DNA of 34,010 nucleotides. Origin: Candidatus Rifleibacteriota bacterium (GTDB taxonomy: Bacteria; Muiribacteriota; Ozemobacteria; Ozemobacterales; Ozemobacteraceae). How positions within the stretch are numbered: position 1 is the stretch's first letter; each line of letters starts with the position of its first letter. Location: the NCBI GenBank assembly GCA_017417215.1, contig JAFPZP010000063.1, positions 1 to 34,010 of the forward strand. Direction: 5' to 3'. Positions 1-8,869 of this stretch are shown here, one piece after another. The notes beneath the pieces are model-generated. The model had not been told where the DNA came from, ran no database searches, and saw nothing but the letters and a program-made list of their open reading frames with translations. The position numbers and the translations under genes are program-made.

Positions 1-61
1 ATATCTTATATCTTATATCTTATATCTTCTATCTCCAGCTTTGGTCTTATATCTCATATCT
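1..61. repeat. Heptanucleotide tandem array, unit ATATCTT
   Basis: The window opens with four exact ATATCTT units followed by decayed ones, with ATCTCAT and ATCTTTT still in 7-bp register. The left end is cut by the window edge, so the full length is unknown. It lies upstream of uppP and has no coding potential that I can see. It is one of about ten arrays in this window with a 7-bp period. Confidence 0.85.
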
Positions 62-166
62 TTTCCCCTCATGACCCCTCTATATTATATGTAAGAAAAT
101 TCAAGTATTTCTAAATATGTTCCGATAACCTTAATGTATAAATGTCAAAATAATAAACAAATCCGT

Positions 167-203
167 TTAATCTGCTCGCAAACAGAGATTAACCTTAAGG
201 AGG
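167..203 (+). promoter_or_regulatory. uppP leader hairpin and Shine-Dalgarno
   Basis: A 7-bp stem TTAATCT/AGATTAA (167-173 with 186-192) closes a 12-nt loop just before a near-perfect Shine-Dalgarno AAGGAGG (197-203), 7 nt from the uppP ATG. The palindrome CCTTAAGG overlaps the Shine-Dalgarno. The Shine-Dalgarno fixes the uppP start. A regulatory role for the hairpin is only a guess. I could not place a convincing -35/-10 pair in 62-166. Confidence 0.5.
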
Positions 204-210
204 CCAATCT

Positions 211-1041
211 ATGTTAAATACTATATTGCAAGGCATTATTCAGGGGCTAACTGAATTTTTGCCTGTATCCAGTTCAGGTCATCTGTCGATATTTCAATAT
301 TTTACCAAGGCTCAGACCATTGAAAATGGCTCTACAATGACCTTCGATCTTGTCCTCCATTTCGGAACCCTAATTGCCGTCATATATTACTTCTGGAAAG
401 ACATAGTCCCCTATTTTACTATCAGCGGTTGGAAAGACCCTATGAGACGTAAAATAGCCTGGCTTGTTATTGTTGCCAGTATTCCAACAGCCATAATTGG
501 TTTTGGGTTAAAGAAAAAAATTGAAGCTATGATGGAAAACCCAATAGCTGTTTGCTGCTGCTTTATATTTACAGGAGTAATTCTTCTTGTTTCCGAAAAA
601 CTCAAAAAACAAAAAGAAAACTCAACTACCTTACCAGAGCTAACTTACGGTAAAGCTATAGCAACAGGTGTTGCTCAAGGCATTGCCTGCGCACCTGGCA
701 TATCTCGTTCTGGTTCTACCATTGCTGCTGGACTTATTTGTGGTTTAAAAGGCGAAGAAGCAGCCAGATTCTCATTCCTTCTTATGATAGTATCTGTAGG
801 CGGTGCCACATTATTAGAAGGCATTAAAGTTTACAAATTTGTAAAAGCTGCCGGTCACCTTCCAGAAGGATTGATTCCATCTCATCTTATTGTCGGAGCT
901 CTTACTTCTATGATAGTCGGTTTTCTATCATTGAAGTTTTTAGTTTATATCATTAATAAGCAGAAGCTCTCTTATTTTGCTTATTATCTTTTTGCTGTTT
1001 CAATCATATGTATTTCACTGATTCTATTTGCGGGGATGTAA
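211..1041 (+). CDS. uppP: Undecaprenyl-diphosphatase UppP/BacA
   Basis: Integral membrane phosphatase that dephosphorylates undecaprenyl pyrophosphate to recycle the lipid carrier for peptidoglycan and other envelope polymers; members often give bacitracin resistance. Both family motifs are present. The N-terminal QGLTEFLPVSSSGHL holds Q11, E15 and H24 (family (E/Q)xxxE motif), and PGISRSGST at 162-170 holds R166. The rest is a series of hydrophobic helices ending in a C-terminal membrane segment. At 276 aa it has the usual length for the family. The start has a strong Shine-Dalgarno 7 nt upstream. It ends 3 nt before the ftsK ATG, so the two are very probably cotranscribed. Confidence 0.97.
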   Translation: MLNTILQGIIQGLTEFLPVSSSGHLSIFQYFTKAQTIENGSTMTFDLVLHFGTLIAVIYYFWKDIVPYFTISGWKDPMRRKIAWLVIVASIPTAIIGFGLKKKIEAMMENPIAVCCCFIFTGVILLVSEKLKKQKENSTTLPELTYGKAIATGVAQGIACAPGISRSGSTIAAGLICGLKGEEAARFSFLLMIVSVGGATLLEGIKVYKFVKAAGHLPEGLIPSHLIVGALTSMIVGFLSLKFLVYIINKQKLSYFAYYLFAVSIICISLILFAGM

Positions 1042-1044
1042 ACA

Positions 1045-3981
1045 ATGAACACAAAAAAAATACTCTTACCTGATTCCTCATACAAAGGTAAAACAAGAAC
1101 CAGAAAACGCAAACGGGATGACACCACAGAACTACACAAAAACAGTGAAGGAACTTTCACAGCACGTGTTTCACGTTCTGGATACGCTCCTTTAGAAATC
1201 GACTTCCGTCAAAGAAGTGAAGCGATAGGACTAGTGATGATTGGCTTAAGTGCTTTCTCACTGTCCTTAATTCATTACATAAGTTCTTCTGGCATTCCAG
1301 GCTTAATAAATGGTTCTATGGTCTATTTTGGAATAGGTGTCTATATCATTCCTGTTCTAATTGGCTTGATGGGAATGCAAAGATTTCTCGAAAAGCCTTT
1401 CCAAAATATTGGCTGGAGAATAGCAGGTTCAATAGGCACCGTCATCTTCACTTTAGGTCTATTCTATACTGAAGGCGGCAAAATTGGCGCATGGACATTC
1501 ACTAGTTTTGCCAACATTTTTGGTTCTATTCCCACAAAAATATTATTTAGTGCTTTGTTACTATCTTCTGCCATCTTTGCATTAGATATTCTATATAAAG
1601 ATGTATTAGGCGCATTATTAATAGCTTGTGGTTTCATTACAAAAGCTTTGAAATTCTGTTGGGAAGTAGGCTTAAACCTCATAAGCATGTCTATCGGAGC
1701 AGTTAAAACCACATCAAAATTCTGTGCTGTTTCATACAATAGATTAAGCGAAGCTTTCAAAGAAAAACAGATAGATCCGGAAAGCAATCTCGGTAAGTTA
1801 TTAGCTTTCAGACCTAGTTTTAAAGAAAACACTAATCAGGAAGAAAACAAGGACCAGTCAGATAATACTGCTGTCTTGGAAAAAGCTTCTGATTCTGTAA
1901 CAGAAAACAATAATGAAGCTAAGTCTGTTGATATTAGTTCTGATACAGAAGACACAAAACAGGAAAGAAGCAGAAACCAAGATGAAGAAGAAGCTCAGAT
2001 TATTCCTGTTCCTAAGTTATATAATCCTAGTGCAGAAACAGAAGAAGCCAAAGAAGAAGTTTCTGTTCAGCAGGAAGAAAATACCAATACACCTTCTATT
2101 CAAGTTGCAAGTATTTCGTCTGAATGTGTTTTTGTTAATTCCTCAATTTCAGTAATAGCAGCCAATGCTATTTCAGAAAGTGAAGAATCACCACTCCCCT
2201 CCCCCACCGAATCTAATATAACCCAGGAAAATGTTTGTGAATCAGAAAAGAATAACGATATTGAAGAAGTTTTAGGTTACACAGAAGATTCTGAAGAAGT
2301 AAAAGAAGAATCTCAGGAAGTTCTTGAAAAAGTCAGCCAGGAATCAGATACAGAAGAATGTGTATCTGCAGAAGAAAACGAAGCTCCTTTACAAAAAGAA
2401 GAAGCAACAACAAACAATCTTCCCGAAAAACCATTTGAAGAAAAAGAACAGGTTTATCTAGAAGACAATCGTATCGACCACGAAATCAAACAGGCAGAAA
2501 AAGAAGAAGCTCCGAAGAAAATTAATCAGTATGCAAATTGTAAGCTTCCTCCCCTTGAAATTCTTAGGATTCCTCCTGTTAAGATTTCTAATGCTGATAT
2601 TCAGTCTGAATTAAGTTATCGTTCTGCACATCTGCTGAAAACTCTAGGTGAATTCGGAATCAAAGCCAGCATAACAGACATTGTTCAAGGTCCTGCTGTT
2701 TCAAGATTTGAATTGAAGCCAGCTCCAGGTGTTAAAGTCAGACAGATCACTTCACTGACAGACGATATAGCACTTTCGTTAGCTGCTCAATCTATTGCTA
2801 TCGAAGCTCCTATTCCTGGCAAATCAGCCTTAGGCATTATTATTCCAAATTCTAAACCCACTCCGGTTTACTTTTATAATCTGCTTAATAATGATGAGTT
2901 TTTGAGATCTCCAAACCTTTTACAGATTGCAGTTGGCGTAACCATTAACGGAACGAACATCTATTACAACCTTGCAGAAATGCCACATTTGCTTATTGCT
3001 GGTTCTACAGGTTCAGGGAAATCTGTTTGCGTTAACTCAATCATTGCAAGCATATTGTTCAAGGCAAGACCTGATCAGGTTAAATTCATAATGATTGACC
3101 CCAAAATGGTTGAATTATCAGGTTATAACGGAATTCCTCACCTTATAGCCCCAGTTGTAACAGATCCTGCAAAAGCTTCCGGTGCATTGATGTGGGCAGT
3201 AGAAGAAATGGAACGCCGTTATGAACTTCTCTCAAGATGCCAGGGCGTAAAGAATATTTCCACCTATAACGAAAAACTTGAAGAATTAAGAGAAGAAGTT
3301 GACCCCAGCTTCGAACCTATGCCATATATAGTAATAGTTATTGATGAATTAGCAGACCTTATGATGACATGTTCTGCAGAAGTTGAAGGCTCAATCTGTC
3401 GTCTGACTCAGATGGCCAGAGCGGTTGGAATGCACTTGATAATTGCAACCCAGCGTCCTTCAGTTAATGTTATTACAGGTTTAATCAAAGCAAATCTGCC
3501 AAGCCGAATAGCTTTTTCCGTTTCAAGCCAGGTTGACTCAAAAACAATTCTTGATGCTGCCGGTGCTGAAAAACTCTTAGGAAAAGGCGATATGTTATTC
3601 CTGCCTAAAGGTCTTACAAAACCAAAACGACTTCAGGGACCCTACGTTTCCGATAACGAACTGAACGATTTGATAAATTTTGTAAAATCTCAAGGCAAAC
3701 CTGAATATTTAAATATTGCAGTCGCAAGAAATAAAAAAGATGAAGATGATGATGAAGACGATGAAGAAGTAGATTCTGACCTCTCTTTAATAGATGCGAT
3801 TAAAAAATATTTAGAAAATCAAGAAAAAACTTCAACAAGTATGCTTCAAAGAAAATTCAGAATAGGGTATAATAGAGCGGCAAGAATTATGGATCAATTA
3901 GAAGAGGATGGTATAGTAAGTCCATCTGACGGTTCAAAACAGCGTAGAGTTCTTAATGGAAGGAGCAATGCTCAAATATGA
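1045..3981 (+). CDS. ftsK: DNA translocase FtsK/SpoIIIE
   Basis: Membrane-anchored dsDNA pump that clears chromosome DNA from the division septum and, in many species, activates XerCD at dif. The N terminus is basic, followed by four hydrophobic segments at about 60-80, 90-111, 122-142 and 165-200. Residues about 250-510 form an acidic, Glu/Ser-rich linker. The alpha/beta motor follows, with Walker A GSTGSGKS at 653-660 and Walker B IVIVIDE ending at D767-E768. The C-terminal gamma winged helix (about 915-970) contains the FRIGYNRAARIMDQLEEDGI signature that reads KOPS-type sequences. At 978 aa it is within the family's range. A GGGGA sequence 8 nt before the ATG serves as Shine-Dalgarno inside the uppP end. 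Its TGA overlaps the next ATG (ATGA), so translation of the giant TPR gene is probably coupled to it. Confidence 0.97.
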   Translation: MNTKKILLPDSSYKGKTRTRKRKRDDTTELHKNSEGTFTARVSRSGYAPLEIDFRQRSEAIGLVMIGLSAFSLSLIHYISSSGIPGLINGSMVYFGIGVYIIPVLIGLMGMQRFLEKPFQNIGWRIAGSIGTVIFTLGLFYTEGGKIGAWTFTSFANIFGSIPTKILFSALLLSSAIFALDILYKDVLGALLIACGFITKALKFCWEVGLNLISMSIGAVKTTSKFCAVSYNRLSEAFKEKQIDPESNLGKLLAFRPSFKENTNQEENKDQSDNTAVLEKASDSVTENNNEAKSVDISSDTEDTKQERSRNQDEEEAQIIPVPKLYNPSAETEEAKEEVSVQQEENTNTPSIQVASISSECVFVNSSISVIAANAISESEESPLPSPTESNITQENVCESEKNNDIEEVLGYTEDSEEVKEESQEVLEKVSQESDTEECVSAEENEAPLQKEEATTNNLPEKPFEEKEQVYLEDNRIDHEIKQAEKEEAPKKINQYANCKLPPLEILRIPPVKISNADIQSELSYRSAHLLKTLGEFGIKASITDIVQGPAVSRFELKPAPGVKVRQITSLTDDIALSLAAQSIAIEAPIPGKSALGIIIPNSKPTPVYFYNLLNNDEFLRSPNLLQIAVGVTINGTNIYYNLAEMPHLLIAGSTGSGKSVCVNSIIASILFKARPDQVKFIMIDPKMVELSGYNGIPHLIAPVVTDPAKASGALMWAVEEMERRYELLSRCQGVKNISTYNEKLEELREEVDPSFEPMPYIVIVIDELADLMMTCSAEVEGSICRLTQMARAVGMHLIIATQRPSVNVITGLIKANLPSRIAFSVSSQVDSKTILDAAGAEKLLGKGDMLFLPKGLTKPKRLQGPYVSDNELNDLINFVKSQGKPEYLNIAVARNKKDEDDDEDDEEVDSDLSLIDAIKKYLENQEKTSTSMLQRKFRIGYNRAARIMDQLEEDGIVSPSDGSKQRRVLNGRSNAQI

Positions 3982-6900
3982 CCAAGGAAAGATGTCCATT
4001 TCTAGGGAAGTTAAGAGATGGAAACCTCTCTGGATGCGAATGCGTTCAGGAACAATGTATTTTCTATCGTGCTGAAGATGCTAAATGTGTTTTCATAGAA
4101 ATAGGCACAGCTTCAAGAGAATATCTTGAATCTCTGAAACGAATGGCGGAACAGAACGAACTGACATTAATGCGCGAACGTGCAGCCAGTTTTTCTGATT
4201 CTGAAAAAGCAGAACGTGTTCAGCTTTATGCTAGTCAGGGTGGAACCAACAAGAATCAGGGCAATTTTGAAAAAGCACTCTTAGATTACAAAAAAGCTCT
4301 TATTTTAATGCCGAAAGACCATGCTATTCATCGCTCTCTCGGTGACATTTACTCTATACAGGGTATTATGGATGAAGCTATTTCGTCTTATCGTCAGTCT
4401 TTAAAAGAGTATCCTGATGATGGTGAAACCTGGATAAGACTAATATTGCAATACAGAGCTATTTCTGCTCACATGCCTGATCAGGAAAAACGCTACGCAG
4501 GTGTTATAAAAAAGATCCAGCAAGAACTTACAGATGTTAAAAATGAAGCAACCGTCAATGCTGTCTTAGGTAACGCTTATCTTATTCTTCATTCTCAAGA
4601 CACAGAAAAATTTGAACAACAACGCTCTGAAGCAGAAAAACTAATGTTGAAAGCCTTAGAAATTGACCCCAAGAATATTTGGGCTCACTTAGGCTTAAAA
4701 GATGTAAAACTCTACGACAACGACTATGAAGGCGCTATTAAACAGTTAGAAACCGGAATGGCGCAAAATCCTGACAACTCACGTCTTTGTTTTGAATTAG
4801 GTGAATGTTATCTAATTGCACATGCTGAACATGCTTTATCTGATGAAGATTGTTTAAATAAAGCACATGAATACTATAAAAAGTTATTAGACCAAGACCC
4901 CAGCTATGCTCCGGCTTACTTCAGACTTGGCTATATTAGTGAACAAAAAGCTTCTTATGACCAGGCAATAGACTACTATAAACAAGGTCTTGAAATTAAT
5001 CCTATTAATCAGTTTGCCCATTTCAGACTAGGTAAAATTCACCTGATTATGGGTATGACAGAACTGGCCATTTCCAGATTCAAAGAAGTTATTGAACTTT
5101 CCAAGAACAGAATTCATGAAGTTTACCAGGAAGGATACAGATTCAATAAGCTTAGATTCTTTAAAGAAGCCAGCGCATTGGAAGCCTGGATTGAACTTGG
5201 GAAAATTCTTGTCAGACGCAGACAGTATGATGATGCTTCCGAAGCCTTCCAAAAAGCTCTTTCAATTGATAAATCCAGTCCTCTTGCTATTACCAATCAG
5301 ATCGACCTTTATAAGATTAGAACAGCAGACAGTAAAGATGTTGATACTCTCTACAGTAAATACATCGAACAGTTTAAGAATGCTGCAATGATCGACTTCC
5401 AGAATCCTGTAGCTCATTATGCACTTGCTTATGCTTGTCAGGTTCTTCCTGCAGTTCTTAAAGATAAACAGGAAGAAAGAACAGAAGAAGCTCTCAACAG
5501 CTATCAGATGGCAATCAACCTTAAACCTGATTTCAAATGGGCTTATTGGGGCTTGAAGAACTCTTACATGACTATAATGGAAGATTCTACCCCACTCTAT
5601 GAACAGGCTCTTGATGCATGTAAAGTTGTTACTGAATTTGACAGCGAAGACCCAAGAGGTTACTTCGAAACTGGTGATGTTTATCATCGCATGGGCGACA
5701 TAAAACAAGCTTTCTCTTATTTCGAAAAAGCTCTTGAAAAAGACAAGACCTATATTCCTGCTTATTTGAACATGGCTGAAATAGAACATGACTCAGGCAA
5801 TCAGGATGAAACAGTCAAACTTTATCAAAAGGTCATCAGAATCAACCCGAACTTTGCTCAAGGCTATTACGAATTAGGTAAAGTTTATCAGGAAATAAAT
5901 GAAAATGAAAAAGCTTTGTCTAACTTACGTAAAGCAATTGAACTCGATATCGACTATACTGAAGCACATTTTGCAATAGGTCAGATTTGTTATGAAGAAC
6001 ATCAGGATGAAACAGCAAAGATACGTTTCAGCAGAGTAATTGAATTAGAAGAAGATAATGCAGAAGCTCACTATTATCTTGGAATGATTCAACACAGAAA
6101 CGGTCATTTCAAAGAAGCTGTTGAAGAACTCGAAACCGCAATTCGTATTTCTAAGAATCCAACAAAGATGAAATTCGACCTTGCTGGACTCTATGTCAGT
6201 GCTAATCAATGGATTGAAGCATCTAAAGTTCTGGAAGAAATTCTTGAAACTTCTCCAGAATATATTGATGCTATGCTCAGATATGCAAATGTCCTTGAAA
6301 ATCTCTCTCAGTTGAATGATGCAGAAACAGAATATGCTAAGGTTCTTGAAATTGATCCACAAAATCTTTCTGCACACGAAAGTCTGGCTAAGTTGTATGA
6401 ATCCACTGACCAGATTTACAAAGCTGAAGATGAATATCTGAAAGTAGTTGAATTGAAGCCTGATCACGTAGATGCTCTGATGTCTCTTGCCAAGATTTAC
6501 TTAATTAGAGATTTGCGCGATAAAGCTCTTGAAGCCTTGAATTCTGTTATTGAAATCAAGCCAGATATTTTTGAAGCTCATCTTGAAGTTGCAAGAATAT
6601 ATAATAGCCGCAATCAGTTTGAAATGGCTGTTGAATCATATAATAATGCAATCAATATTAAACCTTCTGCTCCTCAGGCACATGTTGAACTTGCTGATGT
6701 TTATATGAGCATTGAAAAGACTGATAAGGCAATAGAAGAATTCAACAAAGCTCTTGATATCGATCCTCTACTTGCTGATGCTCTTGCAAGTCTTGGTGAT
6801 TTGTATAATCTCAAGGAAAGCTACGATCTTGCCGGTAATTGCTACAGAAGATTAGTAGAAATCGATCCTAACAATCATTCTGCCAGATTTAAACTTGCTG

Positions 6901-8825
6901 AAACCTACTATCATCTTGGTCAGCTTGAAAAAGCTCTTGATGAATATCTTAAAGTTACCGAAATCAACGATGAACGCACTGACGCTCTCATCAGACTTGG
7001 TAAAATTTATTCATCTCTCGAAAAATGGGAAGAATCAGCAAAATTCTACGTCAAAGTATTCCAAATCGACCCAGGCAACTCAATTATTCACTTTGAACTT
7101 GGTAAAGTATACGACCATCTTAACAGACTTACCGATGCTCTTCACGAATTCGAATCTGCTCTTGAAGCAGAACCGAACAGCGAAGAAATTGTTACCCAGA
7201 TTGGTCTTATACATAGTAAGCAAGGTAATGTTGACAAAGCTATTGAATACTTCAACAGAGCAATTCAACTCGCCAACACCAATCCTGTTCCACACAGGGA
7301 ATTGGCAATGGCTTACATCAACAAAGGCCGCGTAGATAAAGCTATTGTTGAATTTAAAGAAGCTTTGTCTCTTGAACCCAACAACATTTCTGTTAATATC
7401 GAACTTGCCAAGGCATACACCAGCCAGGGTATCATTGATGAAGCAGTAGAATCTTACAAAAAGGTAATCAGCCTAGATCCACGCAATGCATCTGCTCATT
7501 TTGAATTAGGTATTATTTTCTCAACACAAGGAATTGTAGAAAATGCAATATCTGAATTCAGAATAGTAATAGGCTTATCTCCAAATCACAAAAGAGCTCA
7601 TCTTGAATTAGCAAGACATCTAAGAGATATTGGTCAGATAGATGAATCTATTGAAGAATACAAGAAATCAATAGAACTTGATTCCGAAAGTGCAATAATC
7701 TACTACGAACTCGGCGATATTTACTACAATAAGGGTGATTATCAGAATGCTTTGCCAATGTTTGAAAAGACTCTTGAACTCCAGGATGACTATGTAGATG
7801 CTTATCAGAAACTCGGTATGATCCATGCAGCCAACGAAGAATGGCAAAAAGCTAAAGAATTGTTCGAAAAATCTATCGCTATGGAAGCCGAAAGTTATGA
7901 AATCTACAAAGAACTTGGTGAAGTATGTGAAAGACTTGACGACAAAGAAAATGCAGTTAAAGCATTTGAAAAAGCTCTTGAACTCAAACCAGGCGATTTG
8001 AATATTATTTACAGACTTGGTGCACAATACAAGAACACTTCTAACTATGAAAAGATGATTCAGCTTTATTCTAAAGCTGTTAAAGCTGCACCGAAGAATG
8101 CTCTGTTCTTCTTTGAACTTGGTGAAGCCTATGAAGGTAATTCTCAAAAAGAAGAAGCCATCGAATATTACGAACGTGCATTATCACTCAATGAAAATCT
8201 TCTTGAATGTATTTATGCACTTGGTAACATTTTCTGGGAAGTTCAGAATTATGACAAGATGGTCAGACTTTACAAGAAAGCCGTCATGCGTTATCCTACT
8301 AATAGCAAAGCCCACTTTGAACTCGGTAAAGCTTACTACAAAATGCTCAGAGTTGGTGATGCAATAGAAGAATTTAAGAAAGTAATTAATCTTGATTCTA
8401 ACCACAAAGAAGTCTATTATGAATTAGGCAAGCTTTATGTAGATAATGGAATGCACCAGGAAGCTGTTGGAATTCTTGAAAAAGCTGTTCAGATTACTCC
8501 AGATAATGGTGAAGCCCACTTCTTACTGGCAAAAGCCTACGAAGGAATCAATAGAAAAGATAAAGCAACTGAATCCTTCAAAAAAGCTCAGGGTCAGATG
8601 GAAGAAAACTACGAAGTATTGCTTAATGTTGGACAAGACTACTTTGAACATGGCAATTATGAAGAAGCGCTTAAAGAGCTTACAAAAGCTTCAGAATTCC
8701 CAGAAGCAACTTCAATGGTTTACTTCATACTTGGTAAAACCTACAAGGCTTTGGGCATGAAAGAAGAATACGCTCAAGCAATGGAAAAAGCCGACCAATT
8801 AATGGCCAAAGAAGAAGATTTATAA
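3978..8825 (+). CDS. Giant TPR-repeat protein with Cys-rich N terminus (1615 aa)
   Basis: Almost the whole chain after residue about 75 is tandem 34-residue TPR helices, of the order of 40 repeats, with the usual A-x-Y-x-LG...A...Y...A/I-x-L-x-P pattern. It is expected to be a cytoplasmic protein-binding superhelix; no signal peptide or membrane segment is visible. The first 40 residues differ: cysteines at 6, 20, 22, 27 and 37 (beginning CPFLGKL) could bind zinc or an Fe-S cluster. A non-standard module around 474-545 contains WAYWGLK (521-527). The ATG overlaps the ftsK TGA by 4 nt; an AGGAG lies 12 nt upstream. Partner and function are unknown. Position suggests a scaffold linked to division or chromosome segregation, but that is inference. 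Confidence 0.93.
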   Translation: MTKERCPFLGKLRDGNLSGCECVQEQCIFYRAEDAKCVFIEIGTASREYLESLKRMAEQNELTLMRERAASFSDSEKAERVQLYASQGGTNKNQGNFEKALLDYKKALILMPKDHAIHRSLGDIYSIQGIMDEAISSYRQSLKEYPDDGETWIRLILQYRAISAHMPDQEKRYAGVIKKIQQELTDVKNEATVNAVLGNAYLILHSQDTEKFEQQRSEAEKLMLKALEIDPKNIWAHLGLKDVKLYDNDYEGAIKQLETGMAQNPDNSRLCFELGECYLIAHAEHALSDEDCLNKAHEYYKKLLDQDPSYAPAYFRLGYISEQKASYDQAIDYYKQGLEINPINQFAHFRLGKIHLIMGMTELAISRFKEVIELSKNRIHEVYQEGYRFNKLRFFKEASALEAWIELGKILVRRRQYDDASEAFQKALSIDKSSPLAITNQIDLYKIRTADSKDVDTLYSKYIEQFKNAAMIDFQNPVAHYALAYACQVLPAVLKDKQEERTEEALNSYQMAINLKPDFKWAYWGLKNSYMTIMEDSTPLYEQALDACKVVTEFDSEDPRGYFETGDVYHRMGDIKQAFSYFEKALEKDKTYIPAYLNMAEIEHDSGNQDETVKLYQKVIRINPNFAQGYYELGKVYQEINENEKALSNLRKAIELDIDYTEAHFAIGQICYEEHQDETAKIRFSRVIELEEDNAEAHYYLGMIQHRNGHFKEAVEELETAIRISKNPTKMKFDLAGLYVSANQWIEASKVLEEILETSPEYIDAMLRYANVLENLSQLNDAETEYAKVLEIDPQNLSAHESLAKLYESTDQIYKAEDEYLKVVELKPDHVDALMSLAKIYLIRDLRDKALEALNSVIEIKPDIFEAHLEVARIYNSRNQFEMAVESYNNAINIKPSAPQAHVELADVYMSIEKTDKAIEEFNKALDIDPLLADALASLGDLYNLKESYDLAGNCYRRLVEIDPNNHSARFKLAETYYHLGQLEKALDEYLKVTEINDERTDALIRLGKIYSSLEKWEESAKFYVKVFQIDPGNSIIHFELGKVYDHLNRLTDALHEFESALEAEPNSEEIVTQIGLIHSKQGNVDKAIEYFNRAIQLANTNPVPHRELAMAYINKGRVDKAIVEFKEALSLEPNNISVNIELAKAYTSQGIIDEAVESYKKVISLDPRNASAHFELGIIFSTQGIVENAISEFRIVIGLSPNHKRAHLELARHLRDIGQIDESIEEYKKSIELDSESAIIYYELGDIYYNKGDYQNALPMFEKTLELQDDYVDAYQKLGMIHAANEEWQKAKELFEKSIAMEAESYEIYKELGEVCERLDDKENAVKAFEKALELKPGDLNIIYRLGAQYKNTSNYEKMIQLYSKAVKAAPKNALFFFELGEAYEGNSQKEEAIEYYERALSLNENLLECIYALGNIFWEVQNYDKMVRLYKKAVMRYPTNSKAHFELGKAYYKMLRVGDAIEEFKKVINLDSNHKEVYYELGKLYVDNGMHQEAVGILEKAVQITPDNGEAHFLLAKAYEGINRKDKATESFKKAQGQMEENYEVLLNVGQDYFEHGNYEEALKELTKASEFPEATSMVYFILGKTYKALGMKEEYAQAMEKADQLMAKEEDL

Positions 8826-8869
8826 AATGTCCTCAAATAATTCAGAGATAGTAAATAGGAGACAGGTGA

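Noticed and set aside
3968-4075. 35-codon frame starting between AGGAG and the giant TPR ATG
   Set aside because: The AGGAG is only 2 nt from this ATG, and the frame is inside the much better supported TPR gene.
5028-8405. Several 70-175-codon frames antisense to or overlapping the first giant TPR gene
   Set aside because: They are shadows of repeated TPR codons and have no start signals or recognisable domains.
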